Origin: Oryzias latipes
Lineage: Eukaryota > Chordata > Actinopteri > Beloniformes > Adrianichthyidae
Length of the DNA stretch: 64,000 nt
Assembly: GCF_002234675.1 (NCBI RefSeq)
Contig: NC_019870.2
Location: 372,001 to 436,000 of the forward strand
Direction of reading: 5' to 3'
The notes under the pieces are model-generated. The model worked only from the letters and a program-made list of their open reading frames with translations, was not told the origin of the DNA and did not search any database. A program made the position numbers and the translations under genes. Positions 25,801 to 34,876 of this stretch are shown in pieces (the first letter of the stretch is position 1; each line of letters begins with the position of its first letter).

Positions 25801-28800
25801 CAATTTTAATAGATATGAATCATGACTAAAGTTATCAGTAACTTGACATGACCTTATTGTCATACTAAAATGAAGAATGTCAATAGTTCACTTTGTTTAT
25901 TTATAGGAATTTTTCATATTTACAAATGGATCAGATTTGGTCAAAAAACCTCAATAGCTCTGAAGGTGCCAACATTTTTTTTTTTGCATAATCTTTGTTG
26001 CAGTAGGACAATAAGGTCATGATTAGTCAGTACAGGAGGTTTGGTGACAGAAGCTTTAGTATCTTCAGAGCTATAGTGCATTTATGTTATGATTCATATC
26101 TCTATTAAATTTTAACTTTGACTTTCTAACAAAATTTAGTATAATAAATAATAATGTAGCATGACTATGCTGACCAGTCTTCATTACCAGTTCATATAAA
26201 TATAGACATTCACTTTTTAAAAGTTCACTGATTTTTACAGAATGCTGTTTCACAGAGGTTGCACTTTTCTGACGGTCCCTTGACAGCCGGCTCGCTGCTC
26301 TGTTTGCATTCACAGCTTAAAACGAACAATTCTGATTAAAAGGCAATAAAAACGAACTTTTTTCTGTAAAAATGCTTTTGTGGTTCACTCTCTGTGTTAA
26401 TACAAAATGAGTGAGATACTTGCTGACACATGTGAACGTTGATCAGAAGAGTTATTGAAGCAGGAAGTCCGAATCTGTGAAGATCTAATTTAACCGAACC
26501 ACAGCTGCTCTATTCCCGTGTTCCTCCGCGTAGCTGATAGCTGCAGTTTAAACTGTGCCTCATAATCGTGTCTCTTTGCATTTCCAGGGTTTCCAAAACT
26601 AAGTAGTTCTGCATTATTCACATATCTGCTCCTTTGTACTATGGGGGGGGGGGGGGGGGGGGTCTTCTTTCACGTCCTCTCCTCTCTCCGTACCGTCATC
26701 ATGCTGTTCTCTCCTAGATCCTCTTTACCGAAGTAACGCAATAACACATTAGGGCCGCTCTGTACATTTTGGAGAAAATGTAAGACTTTCACCTTATGGC
26801 TGTGAAAGTACTGAATATAGAAAATATGATAAAAGGCAGAGAGCGACATGCAGCTCAAAAACCGCCTTTTAACACCCCCCACCCCCCACCCCCCCGCATT
26901 GAAAAATGAAGGTCCCGCCCCTCTGCCTCGCCGATAGGCCATGCAAATTTCAGCCAATCAGATCAACCAGAAAGGTTCCTGCCCCAAAAGTGACAAAAAC
27001 GCCCCTTAACACTGAGCGTAAATCCACATGAGCGCGCAAAAAGGAAGTGACCGCGCAAGATCACTGCTCAGTTAGGATTGCGCCTGCGCGGTTTTAAGGT
27101 TCACTCACTCAGTTCCTAAATACGCCCGCTTAGTTGTCTTTACGCCCTTTCAGTTTATGGCAGAAACGTAATTCCATAAATCATGGCAAACACAGAGAGG
27201 AAATGAAAAAAACGTAACTTCACTCAATGTGAAGTAGAAGTTATCGTTGGCGAGGTGGAAAAGAGGATAAAACGTTGTTTGGAGGGCACAGTGTGGGCAT
27301 TACTAATGCCAAAAAGGCACGTGAGCGGCAGACGGCGGCAGACGCCGTAAATACTGCAGCCTCACAACCTGGGACCGTGGCCCAAATAATGATGTGTGTC
27401 TGCCACGGGGGGTGGGGGGGGGGGCTGACCCCTCCTGATGAGAGACTGGCGGCAATAATTGGGGAATCCCTTTTAAGTGGAGTGGTGACTGAGGCGCAGG
27501 GGGACACCGACGCACCAGATGCACCGGGTGACACCCCCCCCAAAAGCTCCAACAGGACGGCTGGAGGAAGTCAGAACCGGCTCATAAGCCACTCGTCCTC
27601 GTTTTCCAGCAAGTCTTCTTGCTGTCTAAAGATGCGTTCACTCCCAATTCTTCCATTTGCCACATCTTCTAAGAGCGCAAGATCAGCCATTGTGCGTCAT
27701 TACGCATTGTGATGGGGCATTTTATTTCCATCCATTTAATTACATCTGACAAGCTACAGATGTCGGTAATAATCCACGTGGAAATGGGAAATTGATCAGC
27801 AAATGTAATTTCTTGTTGCTTTCTGAATGGTCGAGACATACGCCATACATTGTTTTATCAAAAATAAAACAAAATAAAGGCATATGCATGAATACCATAA
27901 TTCAGTACCTTATGAAGAAATGTTTTACTATGAAAACAACTTTCCCTAGTGGACAATTAATGCATCTCTCTCTATCTATCCATCTGTCTATCTACACCTA
28001 TATCTGCTCCTCCAGACGGACACATTAACGAGAATATCAGTTTTGTACATTATTTCGTTCTGTTAACTATATTATTTATGAGGATGAATTGCACAACATG
28101 CCAATATTGCAGAACATATTTCACTTTTCTTTTTGCAAATAAGTGTTCATTTGAATTTCTGTTGTAATTTTCGGTTGATTTTCTTTTTCATTTGTTTCAC
28201 TGCTGATCGATCAAACGGGTGTTGGTGTAGCTGTTAATTGTCAGACTTGCTTTGTGAAGTCTTCATGTTATTTCTGAGAGGCAGTATTGTCATTTTCACT
28301 TTCACGTGTTTCTTCCATCTGCCGACGGTGTCGCCGTTTCTCATTTCACCCGTTTTTGTGCGTACGCCTGGGTCAGAGCGTGAAGGACCGCACATTTTCC
28401 CTCAAGTTTGCTTTTTATAAATCTCAACTATTGCGTAGAGAGTTGCGTACGCCTTCTTTTGTGCGTACGCAACCTTTAGAAATGAGGCCCCTGGTCTTCC
28501 ATGCACCTCACCTTCTTCTGCCCCGCCTGCTGCTGCTCCTCCTTCTGCTGCTCCTCCATCTGCTGCAGGATCTTCACGTCCAGCTCCAGCTCCTCCTGCT
28601 GCTCTCGGGCCAGCCTCCTCATCTTCATCCGGAGTCCTCGGTCCAGCTGCTGCCGGCACCGGTTCTGCTCCAGAAGCTTCTGCTGCTGGTTCCTCTGCTC
28701 CTGCAGGAGCAGCACCTCCTTCTGTTGCAGCTGCACAGGGGTGGGGGGGTTAGAGCGCTGGGACTCGCAACGTCTATGCATGCATGTGTGTGTACATGTG

Positions 28801-30270
28801 TGTGTATGCATGTGTGTGTGTATATGTATGTGTTTGTGAAATTTAGTATAGCTCACAATCAGGCGGGCCTCCTCCTCTCTCAGCTCCTTCTCCTGCTGTC
28901 TCCTCCTCTCTGTCTCCTCTCTCTGACTCCTCAGGACGTTCAGCTGCTCTAGGTTTCTCCTCTGGCGCTCCTGGTGGCGTGCGCTCTCCTGCTCCTCCTT
29001 GGCTCTGTGGTCGGCTTCCCACAGCTTGTGGAAGAGCTGCTCCTCCAGCTGCTGCAATGTATGCTGCTCCCGTCTGCTTCTCACCTGCGCCTCCCGCTCC
29101 TGACACACCAGCTGCTGCTGGCGCTGGCTCTGGATGCAGCGAAGCTCCTCACACTGCTCCCTATATGAACGAGAGCATCAGAGGAGCAACAGGAGCGTCA
29201 GAGGAGCAACAGGAGCCTCAGAGGAGCAACAGGAGCGTCAGAGGAGCAACAGGAGCATCAGAGGAGCAATAGGAGCGTCAGAGGAGCAACAGGAGCCTCA
29301 GAGGAGCAACAGGAGCATCAGAGGAGCAATAGGAGCGTCAGAGGAGCAATAGGAGCCTCAGAGGAGCAACAGGAGCATCAGAGGAGCAATAGGAGCGTCA
29401 GAGGAGCAACAGGAGCCTCAGAGGAGCAACAGGAGCATCAGAGGAGCAATAGGAGCGTCAGAGGAGCAACAGGAGCCTCAGAGGAGCAACAGGAGCGTCA
29501 GAGGAGCAACAGGAGCGTCAGAGGAGCAACAGGAGCGTCAGAGGAGCAACAGGAGCGTCAGCAAATACAACAGAAAAGATGAAAAGATCCAAAGTGAGAC
29601 TGTGAGGATCTGAGAGATGGAAGGTCTGGTTCCGGTTCTGCTGGTTCTCCTCCAGAGACTCCTCCTCCTTTCAGTTCAACCCAAAACTTTTTTTTCTGAA
29701 CCTGAACAGCAGCTCCATCTTCCTCTCCACCTCCTCCGTCCTCTCCTCCTCCCTCCTCTTCTTCAGCTCCTTCACTCTCTCCCGCATTCGGGCCTGTTTC
29801 TCCACCACGGTCTCCTTCTGCTCCTCAACCTCCTGCAGGAGCTGCAGCTCCTCGGCCTCCAGGACCCTCCGGAGCCTGGAGGGTGAAACATGGATAAGTC
29901 ATGAAGTTTCAGTGATGACGTCAGTGTGGTCAGCTCGCGAGAACCTGCGCCGACGCTCGTGGAGTTCTGCGTCGTGCTCGTTTAGCGCTGCACGCGCTCT
30001 CCTGTGCTCGTCTCCGCGCAGCCGCAGTCTGAACCCGCAGCCCTGCAGCTCTCCGTCTGCCTCCCGGCTGAGCGGCGTGGAGGAGGGCGCCCCCTGCGGG
30101 ACAGACGGGGCAGATCCGCTCGTAAAGATACTGACAAAAAATACTTTCACGCGGATTTCCCCGCATGACGCGTTTCAAACGTCTGCCGAGTGTCCTCGGT
30201 ACTCCGAGCACGTGCGTGACGCGGTGCTCACCCTTGAGGAGGGGGTCCCACCGGCGTTCCCGCGCAGCAT
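22824..30270 (-). CDS. cfap53: Cilia- and flagella-associated protein 53 (CCDC11 family)
   Basis: CFAP53 is a coiled-coil protein of ciliary axonemes and centriolar satellites that is needed for left-right patterning in vertebrates. Exons in transcript order: 30232-30270 (uncertain first), 29945-30093, 29702-29875, 28857-29160, 28512-28730, 23306-23522, 23108-23210 and 22824-23028. All phases agree and the sum is 469 residues, against about 514 in human. The sequence is Glu/Arg/Gln-rich helix of the trichohyalin-plectin type. Diagnostic matches are CEELR in the fourth exon followed by LFHKLWEADHRAKEE and LREEEARLI, and the C-terminal exon YRDDLQAQIAEQQQ. The first exon (MLRGNAGGTPSSR) is weakly supported: its phase fits, but its sequence does not clearly match the family. 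Introns carry two minisatellites and a Harbinger derivative. Confidence 0.9.
23527..24600. repeat. 1.1-kb GGAGAACCA minisatellite in cfap53 intron 5
   Basis: Short units of the type AGGAGAACCA with A or G variants (AGGAGAACCAA, GGGAGAACCAG, GGACACCCAG). On the sense (minus) strand it reads as GGTTCTCCT/CTGGTT, strongly pyrimidine-rich. Its end lies a few bases upstream of the acceptor of the exon at 23306-23522. Confidence 0.95.
24930..27190. repeat. Long imperfect inverted repeat inside the Harbinger derivative
   Basis: The arms at about 24930-25260 and 26880-27190 are diverged reverse complements of each other (shared blocks include GAAAGGGCGTAAAGACAACT and CAGCCAATCAGATCAACCAG). A second, inner pair is centred near 25960, with GTGCAACCTCTGTG at 25650-25665 facing CACAGAGGTTGCAC at about 26253-26266. 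The whole middle part could fold back on itself. Confidence 0.75.
26643..26662. repeat. poly-G run (20 bp)
   Basis: Twenty G in a row inside the Harbinger derivative. Confidence 0.9.
27183..27560 (+). pseudogene. Myb/SANT-like Harbinger accessory protein, broken
   Basis: From an ATG at 27183 the frame reads MANTERK, then TGA. It resumes as NFTQCEVEVIVGEVEKRIK, and shifts frame near 27275 into LFGGHSVGITNAKKARERQT. This is the N-terminal trihelix (SANT-like) DNA-binding region found in Harbinger accessory proteins, followed by the acidic stretch DERLAAIIGESLLSGVV. One stop and at least one frameshift make it non-functional, and its C-terminus is lost at the internal deletion. Confidence 0.7.
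27541..27690 (-). pseudogene. Harbinger transposase, N-terminal remnant
   Basis: On the minus strand, from an ATG at 27688-27690, the frame reads MADLALLEDVANGRI, continues through a region with DEWLMSRF, meets a stop at 27571-27573 and goes on as LPPAVLLELL. That is the opening of HARBI1-like transposases. The reading then runs into the antisense of the Myb-like gene, so the catalytic part was lost when the interior was deleted. Confidence 0.7.
29168..29564. repeat. 20-bp minisatellite in cfap53 intron 3
   Basis: About 20 copies of GAGCGTCAGAGGAGCAACAG, with one variable base (GCGTC, GCCTC, GCATC) and CAAC/CAAT alternation. On the sense strand it is pyrimidine-rich and ends less than 10 bp from the acceptor of the exon at 28857-29160. 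Confidence 0.95.
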
Positions 30271-30480
30271 CCTTCCGGTCCTACAAAAACGTCTCCAACT
30301 TCTTCCAAACTTCAGACTCTCGGCTCGGGACCGGGACTCTGCGGGCCGCTGTCGTCATGGCAACCACAAACAGTAGGGTTTGGATGCGCACGCGGCGACC
30401 GCCAGTTGTTACCATGGCAACTCTCGTTTGATCTCTGAAAACCTGGCGGACGATCCCCCCCCTCCCCCCCGGAAGAGTGG
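30094..30480 (-). promoter_or_regulatory. cfap53: CpG-rich 5' region of cfap53
   Basis: CpG-dense sequence around the presumed first exon. The transcription start is not seen. It is proposed only because the coding exons stop here and a good donor (GTGAGC) ends the candidate first exon at 30232. Confidence 0.4.
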
Positions 30481-30567
30481 AACCAAACAAAAATCAGCTG
30501 TTTCTGTCCTTTGATCCCGCCGGATGTTTGTTTGAACTTTCGTCAGTACAGTAAACAGTCAAAAGTC

Positions 30568-30720
30568 AGCTCAGCGGCCTTGTGGAGGAGTGTCCGTCCT
30601 GTGACCCATGAGTTCAAATCCAGGAGAAGTCATACCAAAGACACCCCTCCCTGCTCAACATGTGTCTGCAGGTCACCGCTCCCCCAGGGAGGGGTCTCAT
30701 TCCACACACCTGTAACAGTT
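30568..30720 (+). mobile_element. Degenerate tRNA-derived SINE
   Basis: The sequence starts like a tRNA-derived fish SINE head (CGGCCTTGTGGAGGAGTGTC), has a B-box-like GAGTTCAAATCC at about 30610, and continues with GTCATACCAAAGAC as in a common teleost SINE. The tail is eroded. Confidence 0.5.
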
Positions 30721-30823
30721 AACGGGGGATTAGCAGCAGAACCCCCCCCCCCCCCATCATAGGGGGGGGGTGTACCTGAAACAGTGAATTCAGTCTAAAA
30801 ACATTATAATAGAATCGAAGAAT

Positions 30824-30876
30824 CAGGAAGACGACTTTCTACATCTACTATCTAGATGTAGAAAGTCGTCTTCCTG
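30824..30876. repeat. Perfect hairpin, 24-bp arms, 5-nt loop
   Basis: The arms CAGGAAGACGACTTTCTACA... (30824-30847) and its exact complement (30853-30876) are separated by 5 nt. No protein or known repeat explains it. Confidence 0.85.
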
Positions 30877-30880
30877 TCAG

Positions 30881-31240
30881 GCAGATGCAGGACTGATCCT
30901 CTCCGTGTCGTGACCGGCAGACACGCCACAGGCGTGTCACATCTACACGTATGACTGCCCATCCTTTCCTGTGAAACGTGTCATAAATCTAATTATGATA
31001 ATTATACACATGTAGAAAATGACGCACTAAAGTCCCCTACGATAAAAAAATAACAGATTAAAATATAGATTTGGTCTTTTTAGAAAACTAGAAAATATAC
31101 AATGATGCAAAGTAATCAGATTACTAAAAGCTTTCAAATGTATCAGAATCAGAGGCCTGTTTTATGATGACTATGTAGGAAGAAAATACTGTTAAACTCT
31201 ATTGGTGATTTTCATTTACTTACATGTTTATATTTATCCA
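30881..31240. other. Spacer, nothing recognised
   Basis: AT-rich sequence between the hairpin and the ACATGC array. No gene seen. Confidence 0.4.
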
Positions 31241-31247
31241 CTACCAC

Positions 31248-32258
31248 ACACATGCACTCACACATGCACTCACATGCACACCCACTCACTCACATGCACA
31301 CCCACATGCATACCCACACGCACGCCCACACACTCACATGCACGCCCACACACTCACATGCACACCCACATGCGCAGCCACTCACATGCACACCCACATG
31401 CGCAGCCACTCACATGGACACCCACATGCGCAGCCACTCACATGCACACCCATACTCACATGCACACCCACACTCACATGCACACCCATACTCACATGCA
31501 CACCCACACTCACATGCACACCCATACTCACATGCACACCCACACTCACATGCACACCCATACTCACATGCACACCCATACTCACATGCACACCCACTCA
31601 CATGCGCAGCCACTCACATGCACACTCACATGCACACCCATACTCACATGCGCAGCCACTCACATGCACACCCACACTCACATGCACACCCATACTCACA
31701 TGCACACCCACTCACATGCACACCCACTCACATGCACACCCATACTCACATGCACACCCACACTCACATGCACACCCACACTCACATGCACACCCACACT
31801 CACATGCACACCCATACTCACATGCACACCCACACTCACATGCACACCCACACTCACATGCACACCCACTCACATGCACACCCACTCACATGCACACCCA
31901 TACTCACATGCACACCCACTCACATGCACACTCACATGCACACCCATACTCACATGCACACCCACACTCACATGCACACCCACACTCACATGCACACCCA
32001 CACTCACATGCACACCCATACTCACATGCACACCCATACTCACATGCACACCCACTCACATGCACACTCACATGCACACCCATACTCACATGCATACCCA
32101 TACTCACATGCATACCCATACTCACATGCATACCCATACTCACATGCACACCCATACTCACATGCATACCCATACTCACATGCACACCCATACTCACATG
32201 CACACCCATACTCACATGCATACCCATACTCACATGCACACCCATACTCACATGCACA
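31248..32258. repeat. 1-kb CACACCCATACTCACATG minisatellite
   Basis: Units of 18 bp (CACACCCATACTCACATG or CACACCCACACTCACATG) and 16 bp (CACACCCACTCACATG), fairly homogeneous. The frames across it encode His/Thr/Cys-rich repeats by composition only. It ends about 80 bp from the ppp1r3b poly(A) signal. Confidence 0.95.
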
Positions 32259-32334
32259 CACAGTAACCATCATGGTGCGGCTGTGGAACTCAGACGAGGA
32301 AAGCTGCTTCTCAAACTTGGCTTAAAATAAAGGT

Positions 32335-32340
32335 TTTATT
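32335..32340 (-). terminator. ppp1r3b: Poly(A) signal of ppp1r3b
   Basis: AATAAA on the minus strand, about 440 bp after the ppp1r3b stop. A second AATAAA on the plus strand at 32326-32331 faces it. Confidence 0.55.
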
Positions 32341-32780
32341 GTTCACAGCGGCGGCGACAGCAGGTCGTCATGGAAACGAGGCAGAACTTTATTCAACCCT
32401 CCTCAGACACACAAACACGGAGTCCCCCACCCCCCACCCAAAGTTCTGCTGTGCAAAATTGACCCCCCCATTGATTGTTCACACATCACCCCCGGAGGTT
32501 TTACTGCCCCCCCCCCCCAAGTTTCTGCTGAATTGAAGCTCATGTGATTCACCCCCCCCCCACCCCCCCCACCCCCCTAAAGAGACGACCTTCATGTGCA
32601 ATTTTCAACTGTGGGGGGGGCCTGCTTTACTTGAATTTCATGCCCCCTCCCCTCGAATGATGTCCTTAGTTCTGGACCGTCAGAACTGGTTTCTGTTCTT
32701 GAATTATGAACTTCAGGCTCCGCCCCTAAACACCAGACTAACAGCTGTTACTGCAGAGTGGGCGGGGCTTGACCCAGAGA

Positions 32781-33608
32781 TCAATAGTACGGGCCCACGT
32801 TCTCGAAGCCGGCATAGCTCGGCCAATCAGGGAAGAGGCCGTGCGAGCAGGTGGGACTGCCGTAGCGGTCCAAGTGCATCTCCATGTGGGGGTCTGCGCG
32901 GCGGCCCCTCTTCATGTGTGACCGGACGATGCAGTAGTTCCTGCCCTGGTTGCTGTCCCAGTGCTGAGCTCCGCCCACCTCATAGCAGACGGCAAACTCC
33001 ACGTGCTCGTGCGGCGGCAGCTCCGCGGGGAGGGCCACCTGGTAGGAGAAGGTGTCGCTGTGGGGGCTGGGGTAGGCGTCCTTCACGTACCGGCACGGAA
33101 CGTCCAGGTGGCTCTTCCACGAGTCAAAGGTCACCCGCAGCGTCACCGACTTCTCGTACGACACGTTCTTGACCTTGATGGTCCCGGCGAAGGCCTTCTC
33201 CTTCAGGACGCAGTGCTCCAGGCTCACCTGGTTGGTCTCCAGGTTCTGGCGGAACAGCAGGTAATCTGAGGACGGCTGCGTGAAGTCCAGCACCAGCCGG
33301 TTCTCCTCGGGGGACGGCGGGGGCGCACACCTCAGCATCTCCTGGATGTTGACGGGGATCTGGATGGGGTCCGTGAACTCGGAGAACACCTTCACGCTGG
33401 TCAGAGTCAGGCCTCTGTGGTCCGCAAACGTCACCCGCTTCTTGGCCTTGGCGCCGGTCCAGCCGGCCTCAGGTCCCGTCTGCTCGGCTCGGTCCGGGCG
33501 CCGGAGGTTCGGACAGGAGCTCTGAGGCGTCATGGAGCTGTTGGGAGCAGCGATGAAGCTGAAGTCCTCCTTGGAGAGGTAGAGCGGTACAGTCACGTCG
33601 ATCGGCAT
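32781..33608 (-). CDS. ppp1r3b: Protein phosphatase 1 regulatory subunit 3B (glycogen-targeting subunit GL)
   Basis: This subunit brings protein phosphatase 1 to glycogen, where it activates glycogen synthase, mainly in liver. The whole 275-residue protein is in one exon; human has 285. The PP1-binding RVxF motif is RVTF at residues 58-61 (KKRVTFAD). A carbohydrate-binding family 21 domain spans about 120-230, with the glycogen-contact motif WDSNQGRNY at 217-225. The C-terminus PDWPSYAGFENVGPYY is the GL-specific phosphorylase a site and separates 3B from 3C. The start MPIDV aligns with the family. A splice acceptor (TTTCAG) about 35 bp upstream of the ATG shows that a noncoding 5' exon exists. 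Confidence 0.95.
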   Translation of the reverse strand: MPIDVTVPLYLSKEDFSFIAAPNSSMTPQSSCPNLRRPDRAEQTGPEAGWTGAKAKKRVTFADHRGLTLTSVKVFSEFTDPIQIPVNIQEMLRCAPPPSPEENRLVLDFTQPSSDYLLFRQNLETNQVSLEHCVLKEKAFAGTIKVKNVSYEKSVTLRVTFDSWKSHLDVPCRYVKDAYPSPHSDTFSYQVALPAELPPHEHVEFAVCYEVGGAQHWDSNQGRNYCIVRSHMKRGRRADPHMEMHLDRYGSPTCSHGLFPDWPSYAGFENVGPYY

Positions 33609-34868
33609 GTTGGACGGGGGGGGGGGCAGGCACAGGGATCTGAAACGGAGAGATACGTCAGTCGGGTCAAAGGTCGCTTAACATCCCAGCAGGTCCATCT
33701 GACGAGCAGAGTATTATGACCCCCCCACCACAATGAGATGTGGGGGCTGTCAGGGGTCCCCCCCCCCCCACATACACAGAGCGTCACTGGTGAAGCTAGC
33801 TGCACCACGTGGATGTGATGGAGCGCAGACCGTACGTCCAAACTGCTACGTTTATGTCAATGACCGTACCTGAGAACTGGACTGACAGGCCCCTCCCCTT
33901 GGCGTTCCCAACAGGAAGTACCCACCACATTCTCTCGAGCCGCATGCGGTTCTGTCAGCGTCTGATCATACTTTCTATATACTGTGCCTCATTTCAGTCT
34001 TTTTCCCTCTTAAACTACACTCAAATCCATCAGAGGTTATTAAAAATAAATAATAATAAAGTAATTTGGCGGCGTGTGTGTTTGATGCTGCTCCCGACAC
34101 AGACGTGAGCGCCAATCATTTGTGAGGGTTACGCCCAATGCTGGAACACAGATACAGATTAGATGTGCTGCAGACTGTTACCCTGATGGTCAAAATGGTG
34201 AAATTCAGAGTATAAAGACGTTAAAGACAGGACGTTTCTGAAGAACGGGAAGATTCGTACTTTTTTACTGAACAGAATGACGTCACGATGTTTATCATCA
34301 TGAGCTTTTGGATGCAGTAACATTGTTCATGGCAGAAAAGAACTAAACATATCCTGGAGAAAATGAAACACTCTGCCTGATCTGACACACACTGTCTCCT
34401 TTATGAACAAGTTGAAGCTTTTCAATCATCCCACTTTCCTTCTTTGTGGAGCTCACAGCAGAAGCTGTAATCCACATGAATAAAGCAGAACGTGACGCTG
34501 CTGCTGGACGGAAACTTGACTTTGTGGTTTGAGGACCTGCAGCAGAAACGACGGCTGATCACTTTTCTCATGGATCCTTAATGCAGAGACTGACTGATGA
34601 GATCCCCGCTGGTCACTGACAAAGCAGCGAGAGAACCGGAGATGATTGAACTGAAATCTCTTTGTTACGTTTACGAGAACAGAGAAATCCCCGTCTGTCA
34701 AAGAGCTGCTCTAAGCTGCTGTGATGTTCTCCTCAATGTCTGCCAGTCCCTGTTATTACCTGGAAACAGGTGAAATAAGACATGGGTCCGTGGTTAAGCT
34801 GCATTGATGTGTGTATTGAGGGTGGACACGTTTCTTCAAATAAACACAAATATACTTGCTGTTGTGTT
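33609..34868. other. Probable ppp1r3b first intron, near part
   Basis: Holds poly-C stretches (33718-33770) and otherwise unremarkable sequence. No exon or recognised element. Confidence 0.4.
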
Positions 34869-34876
34869 GTAGGGAG

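Larger units (their letters stand above)
24676..28494. mobile_element. Internally deleted PIF/Harbinger DNA transposon in cfap53 intron 5
   Basis: The ends form a perfect 20-bp inverted repeat (CCAGGGGCCTCATTTCTAAA at 24676-24695 and its complement at 28475-28494). Both ends also share TGCGTACGCAC motifs further in. If the element proper is 24680-28490, the flanks read CAG on the left and CTG on the right. That is of the CWG type reported for the superfamily, although not identical. Inside are a Myb/SANT-like gene remnant (27183-27560, plus) and a transposase N-terminal remnant (27541-27690, minus), the two-gene set of Harbinger elements. A long internal inverted repeat pairs 24930-25260 with 26880-27190. 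The right end is 17 bp from the cfap53 donor at 28511. Confidence 0.8.

Noticed and set aside
27275-27712. Single 145-codon plus-strand gene
   Set aside because: Its second half is the antisense of the Harbinger transposase N-terminus. Only the first part is Myb-like, and it lacks an intact start.
30568-30640. Functional tRNA gene
   Set aside because: Only A-box-like and B-box-like words are present, without a foldable cloverleaf. The downstream sequence fits a SINE body.
31202-32330. His/Thr-rich frames of over 350 codons in three forward frames
   Set aside because: All three come from the 18/16-bp CACACCCATACTCACATG array. Simultaneous openness of all frames marks low-complexity sequence.
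32781-33608. Assignment to ppp1r3c
   Set aside because: The C-terminus GLFPDWPSYAGFENVGPYY and the short N-terminus are of the 3B type. 3C has a longer N-terminus and lacks the terminal PYY.
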